Shown in pieces: positions 7,118 to 13,327 of a stretch of DNA of 13,327 bases (the stretch's first letter is position 1; each line of letters begins with the position of its first letter). The DNA is from BOG-908 sp964657885. Its GTDB lineage: Bacteria > Pseudomonadota > Alphaproteobacteria > Acetobacterales > Acetobacteraceae. Both the position numbers and the translations under genes were made by a program. Where the stretch lies: NCBI GenBank assembly GCA_964657885.1, contig CAZZWO010000067.1, forward strand, positions 1 to 13,327, given 5' to 3'. A model generated the notes under the pieces. That model did no database searches, was not told the DNA's origin, and saw nothing but the letters and a program-made list of their open reading frames with translations.

Positions 7118-7885
7118 ATGGTGGAATACTCGCCGTTCCTGGTGGGATCGTTCCGGCTCTATCTACACTGGTATTTCTGGCGAAAATTCCACGCGGTTCG
7201 TGTCTCGCGCACGGGTCCCCCGCAGGCCTCGCCGGCGCGGCCGCTGATCATCTACTGCAACCATCCGTCCTGGTGGGACCCGGCGCTGTTCCTGCTGGCG
7301 TTGCCGAAGCTGTTCCCCGCCAGGCGGGGCTACGGGCCGATGGATGCCGCCGAGCTGGAGCGTTACGGGCTGTTCCGGCGGATGGGGCTGTTCGGCATCG
7401 ATCCTGCCTCCACCCGCGGCGGCACGGCGTTCCTGCGTCAGGCAAACGCCATCCTGCAGCGGCCGGACAGCTGCCTGTGCATCACCGCCGAGGGCGCCTT
7501 CACCGACCCGCGCCTTCGCCCGATCAGGCTGCGGCCCGGCCTCGCGCATCTGGCGCGGCTGTGCCCCGAAGCTGTGGTGCTGCCGCTCGCCCTGGAATAC
7601 AGTTTCTGGAACGAGAGCAAGCCGGAGGCGCTGCTGCGCTTCGGCGCACCGGTCCAGCCGGGGCAAGGGGGAAGCGTGGCAGCCTGGCAAACCGCCCTGG
7701 AAGCAGGGCTGACCGAGACCATGGACGCGCTCGCCGCCGAATCCGCCACCCGGAATCCGGCATCCTTCACCAGGATCTTCGGCGGCAGCGCGGGCGTGGG
7801 CGGCATCTACGATGTCTGGCGCCGCGCCCGCGCGCTGACCACCGGCCAAACCTTCGACGCACGGCACGAACCCGGCCACCGCTGA
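7118..7885 (+). CDS. PlsC-like lysophospholipid acyltransferase family protein (carotenoid cluster)
   Basis: The 255-aa protein belongs to the PlsC-like acyltransferase fold. The catalytic block is NHPSWWD (48-54; H49-x4-D54). A second, unusual block is ITAEGAFTDPR (122-132), with E125 G126 in place of the common FPEGTRS. PMDAAELERYGLFRRMGLFGID (75-95) matches the middle family block. From its place among crt genes I infer that it adds a fatty acyl chain to the glycosylated C30 carotenoid, the step done in Staphylococcus by the unrelated-looking CrtO; a general phospholipid role is the alternative. The ATG at 7118 has no clear ribosome binding site. An in-frame TTG at 7019 would overlap the end of crtP and add 33 residues without family features. 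Its stop overlaps the next start (TGATG), implying translational coupling. Likely membrane-associated. Confidence 0.8.
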   Translation: MVEYSPFLVGSFRLYLHWYFWRKFHAVRVSRTGPPQASPARPLIIYCNHPSWWDPALFLLALPKLFPARRGYGPMDAAELERYGLFRRMGLFGIDPASTRGGTAFLRQANAILQRPDSCLCITAEGAFTDPRLRPIRLRPGLAHLARLCPEAVVLPLALEYSFWNESKPEALLRFGAPVQPGQGGSVAAWQTALEAGLTETMDALAAESATRNPASFTRIFGGSAGVGGIYDVWRRARALTTGQTFDARHEPGHR

Positions 7886-8973
7886 TGCTCGCCTGGATTG
7901 CGCTGCTGCTGGCCGCCCTGCCGCCGGTCATGGTGCTGGAAAACCTCCGCCGCTACCGGACGCCGGCCCCCTATGCCGGGCGGGCGGGCATTTCGGTGCT
8001 GGTCCCGGCGCGCAACGAGGCCGCCAACATCGGCCCGGCGGTCGCAGCCATCCTCGACAGCCGCGACATCGACCTGGAACTCATCGTGCTCGATGACGGT
8101 TCGACGGACGCCACGCCGGACATCCTGGCCGGCATCGCCGATCCGCGGTTGCGGGTGGCGACCGGTGCCGGCCTGCCGCCCGGCTGGTCGGGCAAGCAGC
8201 ATGCATGCGCAGCCCTGGCAAAGCTCGCCACGCATGACCTGCTGGTCTTCGTCGATGCCGACGTGCGCCTGGCGCCCGATGCACTGACCCGGATGGCCGG
8301 CTTCATGGCGCGGCACGATGTGGCGCTGGCCAGCGGCTTCCCTCGCCAGATCACCCGCAGCTGGTCCGAGGTGCTGCTGCTGCCGCTGATCCATTTCCTG
8401 CTGCTGGGCTACCTGCCGATCGTCCAGATGCAACGCTCGGCTTCGCCCGGCCTCGGCGCCGGCTGCGGCCAGTTGTTCATCGCGCGGGCGGATGGCTACG
8501 CACGGGCCGGCGGGCATGGCGCCATCCGCGCCTCGTTGCATGACGGGCTGACCTTGCCGCGAGCGTTCCGCCGCGCCGGGCTGATGACCGGCCTGTTCGA
8601 CGCCAGCCGCTTCGCTACCTGCCGCATGTACACCGATGCGGCGGGCGTCTGGGAAGGCTTGACCAAGAACGCGACCGAGGGAATGGCCAAACCACTCGCC
8701 TTGCCGGTCTGGACGATAATCCTCGCCGGCGGCAGCGTGCTACCCCTGGTGCTGCTGGCCGCGGCGCCGTCCCTCCTCACCGCCCTCGCCTGCCTGTGCT
8801 GGCTGGCCGCCCGGCTGATCCTGGCCCGCCGGTTCACCCAACCGCTCCTCAGCGCGTTGCTCCACCCGATCGGCATCGCAGCGTTGCTGGTGGTGCAGTG
8901 GGCGGCGCTGCTGCGCGCTGCATCCGGCCGCCCCGCCACCTGGCGCGGCCGCGCCTACCCGGCACAAGGTTGA
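7885..8973 (+). CDS. crtQ: Membrane family 2 glycosyltransferase, CrtQ-like
   Basis: The 362-aa protein starts with a membrane segment (about 2-19), continues with a GT-A domain, and ends with two or three hydrophobic segments (about 280-345). Motifs are ISVLVPARNEAANIG (36-50), LIVLDDGSTDATPDIL (66-81), WSGKQHA (101-107) and the metal-binding DAD at 124-126. GAGCGQLFIARADGY and SLHDGLTLPRAFRRAG follow, and GLTKNATEGMAKP precedes the C-terminal segments. This layout fits both CrtQ (4,4'-diaponeurosporenoate glycosyltransferase) and the hopanoid-associated HpnB. The crtN/crtP context favours CrtQ, which would attach a sugar to the C30 carotenoic acid on the inner face of the membrane. It starts inside the acyltransferase stop (TGATG) and ends inside the start of the next gene in the same way, so the three are probably translated together. 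Confidence 0.8.
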   Translation: MLAWIALLLAALPPVMVLENLRRYRTPAPYAGRAGISVLVPARNEAANIGPAVAAILDSRDIDLELIVLDDGSTDATPDILAGIADPRLRVATGAGLPPGWSGKQHACAALAKLATHDLLVFVDADVRLAPDALTRMAGFMARHDVALASGFPRQITRSWSEVLLLPLIHFLLLGYLPIVQMQRSASPGLGAGCGQLFIARADGYARAGGHGAIRASLHDGLTLPRAFRRAGLMTGLFDASRFATCRMYTDAAGVWEGLTKNATEGMAKPLALPVWTIILAGGSVLPLVLLAAAPSLLTALACLCWLAARLILARRFTQPLLSALLHPIGIAALLVVQWAALLRAASGRPATWRGRAYPAQG

Positions 8974-9425
8974 TGCACTTGAGAGCGATATACGTTTGCC
9001 GGCTCGGCTTGGCCCTGCTCGGCCTGAACGCGGTGTCGACCTGTGTGGCGGCGCCGGCCCGGGCGGCAACGGTCATCGTCACGATCGAAGGCGTCCGCAA
9101 CGCGCATGGGCACGTGCTGGTGGCATTGTGCACCAAGGCGACGTTCCTGCGGCCGCATTGCCCCTGGCGCGGTCATTCCGCCGCGCAGCCCGGGAGCGTC
9201 GAAGTCACCATCGAGAACGTTCCGCCCGGCATCTACGCCGCCCAGGCGTTCCACGACGAGGACGATAACGGCCGCCTGGATCGCACCATGCTCGGCCTGC
9301 CGAAGGAGGCGATGGGCTTCTCCAACAACGCACCGATGCGGATGGGGCCGCCAAAATTTGATGCCGCATCGTTTCCGGTCGGCGAGCAGGGCGCCAAGAT
9401 CAGCTTCAGCCTCAGGTATTTTTGA
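8973..9425 (+). CDS. Secreted DUF2141 domain protein
   Basis: The 150-aa protein has a clear Sec signal peptide: basic start, hydrophobic core LGLALLGLNAV, and cleavage predicted after ARA (29-31). It should be periplasmic. The mature part is a DUF2141 domain: TIEGVRNAHGHVLVAL (38-51), VPPGIYAAQAFHDEDDNGRLD (83-103) and LPKEAMGFSNNAP (109-121) are the family blocks. HDEDDNGRLD resembles a calcium-binding loop, though binding is not established. The family's function is unknown to me. It starts within the stop codon of the CrtQ-like gene (TGATG), so it is the last member of the carotenoid run and may bind, carry or present the finished pigment outside the cytoplasm. That role is inference from context only. 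Its 3' end is 12 bases from the 9438-9570 inverted repeat. Confidence 0.87.
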   Translation: MHLRAIYVCRLGLALLGLNAVSTCVAAPARAATVIVTIEGVRNAHGHVLVALCTKATFLRPHCPWRGHSAAQPGSVEVTIENVPPGIYAAQAFHDEDDNGRLDRTMLGLPKEAMGFSNNAPMRMGPPKFDAASFPVGEQGAKISFSLRYF

Positions 9426-9437
9426 CCGAAGGCAGGT

Positions 9438-9570
9438 AGAAAGGCCTTCTTTTTCTGAAGAAAAAGAAGCAAAAAGACTTTACTAGTGCTGTCGCGGGCT
9501 TTTCCGGCAAGTCCGCGACAGCACTGATAAAAGTCTTTTGTTTCTTTTCTTCAGAAAAGAAAGCCTTTCT
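9438..9570. repeat. 133-bp composite inverted repeat between convergent genes
   Basis: The left arm (9438-9497) and right arm (9513-9570) are reverse complements at about 53 of 60 positions, differing mainly in A/T run lengths. Each arm also holds its own hairpin: 9446-9455 with 9460-9469 (10 bp, loop tgaa), and 9541-9549 with 9554-9562 (9 bp, loop ttca). The GC-rich centre is described separately. The whole can fold as one long hairpin or as three side by side. AT-rich arms of this kind stand out sharply from the GC-rich surroundings. It occupies almost the whole gap between the DUF2141 gene and the peptide transporter. It carries no coding sequence. A dispersed intergenic repeat or MITE-like element acting as a two-way terminator is the best reading. 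Confidence 0.8.
9485..9525. terminator. Central hairpin of the inverted repeat, probable bidirectional terminator
   Basis: A perfect 13-bp stem (agtgctgtcgcgg 9485-9497, ccgcgacagcact 9513-9525) can extend inward by four pairs including one G-T pair, leaving a seven-base loop. T-rich sequence follows on both strands. It lies between convergent genes, so it can end both the carotenoid operon and the peptide transporter transcripts. Its T-tracts are interrupted, hence moderate confidence. Confidence 0.6.
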
Positions 9571-9576
9571 TGCACG

Positions 9577-10980
9577 TCATGCCGGCAACTCGATTGGCGG
9601 GAGAATGGGCTCCGGCACCGCGAGGATCGGGTTGAGAACGCGGCTCAGGGCAAACAGGCCGATGGCCGTGGCAGCACTGATGCCGGCGATCATCGCAAAG
9701 AACGACACCTTGGCCATGCCGTCCCAGAAATGGCCGAGATAACCGGCGAGGTAATTGCCGGCAAAATTCGACAGGAAGTTCACGCCCATCATCAGCGACG
9801 CCACTTTCGCCGGCGCCGCGCGGCTGAACAGCGACAGCCCGACCGGCGACAGGTACAGCTCGCCGATCGTCAGCAACGCCATCGCCGCGACCAGCCAGAG
9901 CACGCCGACCCGCTGGCCGCCGTCGATCGTGTAGGCTGGGATGACCAGCAGCCCGAATGCCAGTGCTGTCATGGCACAGCCGATGGCCATCTTGGTGACT
10001 GGCGAGGGTTCCGTCCGGCCCCTCGCCTGCGCGGCCCAGAACCAGACGATCACCGGCGTCAGGGTGAAGATGAAAAACGGGTTGAACGACTGGATGTCCT
10101 CGGGTGCCAGCGTGCCGAACCAGGTGCCGAGGTTCGTGTTGTGCTCGGCCATCAGCGCGATGGTGATGCCCTGTTGTTCGTAGCAGCCCCAGAAGAACAG
10201 GTTGCAGAACGCCACCAGAATCAGCGCGATCACCGCCTGGCGATCGCGCGAGGTCAGCTTCGCGGTGACGCCGCCGGCTGCGGCTTCGGCGATCTTGCGG
10301 CGGCCGCGCACGTCGGGCGGCAAATATCGCAATCCGAAAAGGAAGGTGGCGAGCCCGATCAGCATGCCCACTCCGGCTGCGGCGAACCCGTACTGCCAGT
10401 GCGGCGGCTGGCCGGGGGCCGCATGGCCGAGCCGGCCGCAGATCGGCGGTGCGATCAGCGCGCCGAGGTTGATGCCCACGTAGAAGATCGAATACGCGCG
10501 GTCGATGCGCGAGTCGCCCGGCGCATAAAGCCCGCCGACCTGCGTCGAGATGTTCGGCTTGAAGAAGCCGTTGCCGATGACCAGCACCAGCAGGCCGATG
10601 AAGAACAACGATGGTGCGGTCAGCAGAAACTCGCCGATAGCCATGGTGATGGCGCCGAAGATCACCGCGCGCCGCTGGCCGAGGTAACGATCGGCCATGA
10701 AGCCGCCGAGGATGCCGGTGAGGTAGGCGAACGCGGTGTACAGGCCATAAATCAGTGCGCCAAGCGGCTGCGGCCTGAGCGGGCCATACAGCCATTCCAG
10801 CACCGACTTCACCCCGGAATAGCCGAGCACCTGGCCGGGTTCGCCGCCCACGAACAGGAAATCCACCATGTAGAAGGTGAGCAGGGCGCGCATGCCGTAA
10901 TAGCAGAAGCGTTCCCACAGCTCGGTGCTGAACAGGACCGACAGGCCGATGGGATGGCCCAGGAAGTTCTTCTGCTGCAC
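9577..10980 (-). CDS. POT/PTR-family proton-dependent peptide transporter
   Basis: This inner-membrane MFS transporter would import di- and tripeptides with protons. It is 467 aa, typical for bacterial POT proteins, with about 12-14 membrane segments. Signature motifs are ELWERFCYYGMRALL (20-34, the ExxERF proton-coupling motif), GGFMADRYLGQRR (92-104), GNGFFKPNIS (136-145, with the conserved lysine) and FYVGINLGAL (166-175, PTR2 signature). The GTG at 10980 gives the family start QQKNFLGHPIGL, with AAGG about ten bases upstream. A TTG at 11037 is also in frame but adds a non-family leader without a ribosome binding site. It follows rmuC on the same strand after 77 bases, so it may be cotranscribed or have its own promoter there. 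No partner genes indicate a specific substrate. Confidence 0.92.
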   Translation of the reverse strand: MQQKNFLGHPIGLSVLFSTELWERFCYYGMRALLTFYMVDFLFVGGEPGQVLGYSGVKSVLEWLYGPLRPQPLGALIYGLYTAFAYLTGILGGFMADRYLGQRRAVIFGAITMAIGEFLLTAPSLFFIGLLVLVIGNGFFKPNISTQVGGLYAPGDSRIDRAYSIFYVGINLGALIAPPICGRLGHAAPGQPPHWQYGFAAAGVGMLIGLATFLFGLRYLPPDVRGRRKIAEAAAGGVTAKLTSRDRQAVIALILVAFCNLFFWGCYEQQGITIALMAEHNTNLGTWFGTLAPEDIQSFNPFFIFTLTPVIVWFWAAQARGRTEPSPVTKMAIGCAMTALAFGLLVIPAYTIDGGQRVGVLWLVAAMALLTIGELYLSPVGLSLFSRAAPAKVASLMMGVNFLSNFAGNYLAGYLGHFWDGMAKVSFFAMIAGISAATAIGLFALSRVLNPILAVPEPILPPIELPA

Positions 10981-11057
10981 GCGCGGCCCGCCTTTTTCGA
11001 AACTCCTCTGCAGAGAAGCCACGCGGCCTGCGGACAAGCAAGATAGGCGCGGCCGGA

Positions 11058-12305
11058 TCAGCCTTCGTTCGTTTCCGTCAGCTCCAGCAGGATGTCGGCG
11101 CGGCTTGCATCGAGTGTTTCGAGGTTGCGGAGCTTCTTCGCGACCACGCGGGTCCGGCGGCGGGCATCGTCGATGGTCTTCGACATGGTGCCGGCGGTCC
11201 GCGACAGTTTCTCCAGCGTGCCGTCCATGGTCAGCATCTCGCGCTTGGTGGCGCCCAGCAGTTCCGCGATCTGCCCGGCCTTCTGCTCCAGCGCCAGCGT
11301 CACGTAGCCCAGTTGCACGGTCCGCAGCAGTGCCGGCAGCAGGCTCGGCCCCATCACCATCACGCGCTGGCGCTGGCCGAGCTCGTCGATCAGGCCGGGG
11401 ATGCGGGCCGCTTCGGCATACAGCCCGTCGGTCGGCAGGTACATCACCGCGAATTCGACCGTCACCGGCGGCACGATGTACTTGTCGGCGATTTTGCGCG
11501 CCTCGAGCCGCAGCCGCGTTTCCAGTGCGCGCCGGGCGGCCCGCTCGCCTTCGGCGTCCGCTGCCTCGGTCGCGTCGAGCAGCCTTTCATAGTCGCTGGT
11601 CGGGAACTTGGCGTCGATCGCCAGCAAGGGCCGCGTTTCGCCGCGCACCGGCATGCAGACGGCGAACTCCACCACCTCCAGGCTGCCTTCGCGCAGGCGG
11701 GCGTTGGCGACGTAGCCGCCTTCCGGCAGCAGATCGTTCAGCAGCGCACGAAGCTGCGTCTCACCCCAGCCGCCGCGGCTTTTCACATTCGAGAACACCC
11801 GCTTGAGGTCGCCGATCTGGGCGGTGACCGCTGCGACATCGACCATCGCCTTCTGCACCGCGGTGAACTGGTCGATCACCCGCTCGAAGCTCGACTGCAT
11901 CTGGCGTTCCACCGCCTGGGTGAGTTGCTCGTTCACGCTGCGCTGGATCTCGGCGAGGCGTTGCGTCGTGTGGTCCGCCATTTCCCCCAGCTTGCGTTCC
12001 AGCAACACCCGGCTCTCGCCCGCATCCTGGGCGATGCGTGTGGTCAGGCCACCGAGCCGCTGCTCCAGCGACAGGTTCAAGGTTTCCAGCCGTGTCCCCA
12101 GGGCACGCTCGGTTGCGGCGAGCAGGGCGCGCGAGCGTTCCGCCTCGGCACGGTGTCCGGCCAGCAATTGTTCCCCGGTCAGCCGCAGGCGCTGCAGGTC
12201 GTCGCGACCGGGCTGCACGGCCAGCACGCGCGCCAGCAGGCCGGCGAGCACCAGGAACATCAGCCCTGCGGCCGACCAGGCGATAAGCGCGTCTTGCTCG
12301 ACCAT
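11058..12305 (-). CDS. rmuC: RmuC family DNA recombination protein
   Basis: RmuC proteins limit inversions at short inverted repeats in E. coli and carry a nuclease-like fold; the mechanism is poorly known. From the ATG at 12305 the protein is 415 aa. It has an N-terminal membrane anchor (about 8-30), a long coiled coil (about 35-165) and the conserved RmuC domain (about 165-400). Conserved blocks are VFSNVKSRGGWGETQLRALL (170-189), LLAIDAKFPTSDYERLL (227-243), FAVMYLPTDGLYAEAA (285-300) and MVMGPSLLPALLRTVQLGY (316-334). A charged C-terminal helix follows. The ATG at 12314 is also possible, but the predicted transcript start lies so close that 12305 is preferred; starts further upstream would run through the promoter. 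It diverges from kup. Confidence 0.93.
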   Translation of the reverse strand: MVEQDALIAWSAAGLMFLVLAGLLARVLAVQPGRDDLQRLRLTGEQLLAGHRAEAERSRALLAATERALGTRLETLNLSLEQRLGGLTTRIAQDAGESRVLLERKLGEMADHTTQRLAEIQRSVNEQLTQAVERQMQSSFERVIDQFTAVQKAMVDVAAVTAQIGDLKRVFSNVKSRGGWGETQLRALLNDLLPEGGYVANARLREGSLEVVEFAVCMPVRGETRPLLAIDAKFPTSDYERLLDATEAADAEGERAARRALETRLRLEARKIADKYIVPPVTVEFAVMYLPTDGLYAEAARIPGLIDELGQRQRVMVMGPSLLPALLRTVQLGYVTLALEQKAGQIAELLGATKREMLTMDGTLEKLSRTAGTMSKTIDDARRRTRVVAKKLRNLETLDASRADILLELTETNEG

Positions 12306-12307
12306 GC

Positions 12308-12337
12308 TTCGCATCCGTTCTTGTTTTGATCTATAAC
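12308..12337 (+). promoter_or_regulatory. Candidate kup promoter
   Basis: On the plus strand TATAAC (12332-12337) matches a -10 box in five of six bases, with TTCGCA (12308-12313, four of six) 18 bases upstream. This would give a leader of nearly 100 bases before the kup ATG. It overlaps the candidate rmuC -10 on the other strand. Confidence 0.3.
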
Positions 12338-12360
12338 TCCCGATTCGCTGCGAGTCGCAA
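12329..12360 (-). promoter_or_regulatory. Candidate rmuC promoter
   Basis: On the minus strand TTGCGA (12360-12355) and TATAGA (12335-12330) resemble -35 and -10 boxes, spaced 19 bases apart (18 if TTATAG is used). Transcription would begin about 15-20 bases before the rmuC ATG at 12305. The spacing is slightly long, so this is tentative. Confidence 0.35.
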
Positions 12361-12441
12361 GCCTGCATCGGCACATCCGGCAGCCTTCGCGGGCGTTGTG
12401 CCCTGAGCGCGCGCATGTGCCGGGCGCGGGGGAGCCGACAC

Positions 12442-13327
12442 ATGTCGCAGAAGAAGCTGCCGGTGATGATGCTGGGTGCGCTCGGTGTGGTGTTCGGCGA
12501 TATCGGCACCAGCCCGCTCTATGCCGTGCGGCAGGTGTTCCACGACACGCCGGAGTTCGCCCGCGACCCGGCCGCGATCACCGGTGTGCTGTCGCTGATC
12601 CTGTGGTCGGTCGTGCTGGCGGTGTGCGTCAAATACACGCTGTTCATCCTGCGCGCGGACCATGACGGCGAGGGCGGCACGCTGGCGATGCTCGGGCTCA
12701 TCCAGCAACAGAACCCGCCGAAGCCGTTCGCCGGACCCGGCCCGCTGACCCTGCTCGTGCTGTTCGGCTCGGCGCTGCTGTATGGTGACGGCATGATCAC
12801 GCCGTCGATTTCCGTGCTGTCGGCGGTCGAGGGACTGAACGTCGCTACCGACGCGCTGAAACCATATGTGCTGCCGCTGGCGGTCGGCATCCTGCTCGCC
12901 TTGTTCCTGGTGCAGAGCCGCGGCACCGAAACCGTCGGCCGGCTGTTCGGCCCTGTCATGCTCACCTGGTTCATCGCGATCGGGGTGATCGGCCTGTCCA
13001 GCATCGTCAGGCATCCCGCCGTGCTGGTTTGTCTCGACCCGAGCGCCGGGTTGCGGTTCCTGTTCGGCCATGGGTGGACCGGCTACGCAACGCTCGGGGC
13101 GGTGGTGCTCGCCTTCTCCGGCGTGGAAGCGCTGTTCGCCGACCTTGGTCATTTCGGCCGGCGCCCGATCATTCTCGCCTGGTATTTCTGCGTGCTGCCA
13201 GGGCTGTTCCTGAATTATCTCGGGCAGGGCGCATTGCTGCTGCACGACCCGAATGCCGCCAGTGAGCCGTTTTTCGGCATGCTGGCGCACTGGGCGATCT
13301 ATCCGATGGTGGCGCTATCGACCGCCG
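12442..13327 (+). CDS. kup: Kup potassium uptake transporter, N-terminal part (cut by window edge)
   Basis: The first 295 codons of a KUP/HAK/KT-family potassium/proton symporter of the inner membrane are present. The family is usually 600-650 aa, so the other half lies beyond 13327. The reading frame is open to the edge. Signature motifs are VVFGDIGTSPLYA (16-28), HDGEGG (74-79), YGDGMITPSISVLSAVEGL (114-132) and, later, GVEALFADLGHFGRRPI. Several membrane segments are evident. The ATG has a strong ribosome binding site (gggggag, 12427-12433, eight bases upstream). The start codon also lies in a small hairpin (cgac/gtcg, 12436-12447). The gene diverges from rmuC across 136 bases with overlapping candidate promoters. 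No regulatory RNA family is recognised in the leader. Confidence 0.95.
   Translation, partial: MSQKKLPVMMLGALGVVFGDIGTSPLYAVRQVFHDTPEFARDPAAITGVLSLILWSVVLAVCVKYTLFILRADHDGEGGTLAMLGLIQQQNPPKPFAGPGPLTLLVLFGSALLYGDGMITPSISVLSAVEGLNVATDALKPYVLPLAVGILLALFLVQSRGTETVGRLFGPVMLTWFIAIGVIGLSSIVRHPAVLVCLDPSAGLRFLFGHGWTGYATLGAVVLAFSGVEALFADLGHFGRRPIILAWYFCVLPGLFLNYLGQGALLLHDPNAASEPFFGMLAHWAIYPMVALSTA

Noticed and set aside
9438..9570. Insertion sequence or CRISPR-like array
   Set aside because: There is no transposase, no target-site duplication that I can see, and no set of spaced direct repeats. The structure is a single inverted repeat.
11003..11018. Imperfect palindrome around ctctgcagag before the peptide transporter
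   Set aside because: Only a 10-bp core, no associated promoter boxes, and it lies just upstream of an uncertain start codon; too weak to call an operator.
9538..11046. 502-codon open frame on the plus strand opposite the peptide transporter
   Set aside because: Its translation is charged and repetitive without family features, while the minus strand encodes a clear POT transporter. It would also begin inside the inverted repeat.
12331..13290. 319-codon minus-strand frame opposite kup
   Set aside because: Kup signature motifs are on the plus strand; the minus frame is a Q/R/H-rich shadow that would also cross the promoter region.

Overview
The window is GC-rich, gene-dense bacterial DNA with third-position GC bias. 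It uses many GTG/TTG starts and has long mirror-image open frames opposite the real genes. Gene content fits a Gram-negative proteobacterium: a Kup potassium transporter, RmuC, an HU protein, a POT peptide transporter and a proteobacterial type of C30 carotenoid cluster. I favour an alphaproteobacterium, perhaps Acetobacteraceae, but this is inference from gene content and style, as there is no rRNA or other phylogenetic marker here.

Layout. Positions 1-1670 carry housekeeping genes: a short unknown protein (+), a convergent glyoxalase-II-like metallo-hydrolase (-) and an HU-family DNA-binding protein (-). From 1671 to 3686 on the minus strand lies a large two-domain family 2 glycosyltransferase. 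A 133-bp divergent promoter region with a perfect 12-bp palindrome separates it from the main system of the window.

The main system (3820-9425, +) is a five-gene run: crtN (C30 carotenoid desaturase), crtP/crtNb (terminal oxidase-type paralogue), a PlsC-like acyltransferase, a CrtQ-like membrane glycosyltransferase and a secreted DUF2141 protein. Together they would desaturate a C30 precursor (diapophytoene or, as known for some proteobacteria, squalene), oxidise its end, and glycosylate and acylate it to a staphyloxanthin-like pigment. The C30 synthase (crtM or hpnCDE) and the aldehyde dehydrogenase of the Staphylococcus pathway are not in the window. The last three genes are joined by TGATG stop/start overlaps. 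The two upstream junctions instead carry GC-rich tetraloop hairpins.

At 9438-9570, between the convergent DUF2141 and peptide transporter genes, is a 133-bp composite inverted repeat in which each arm is itself a hairpin. It probably terminates transcription both ways and looks like a dispersed repeat element. Beyond it come a POT-family peptide transporter (-), rmuC (-) and, divergently, kup (+), which runs off the right edge. I saw no tRNA, rRNA, CRISPR array, transposase or phage gene.
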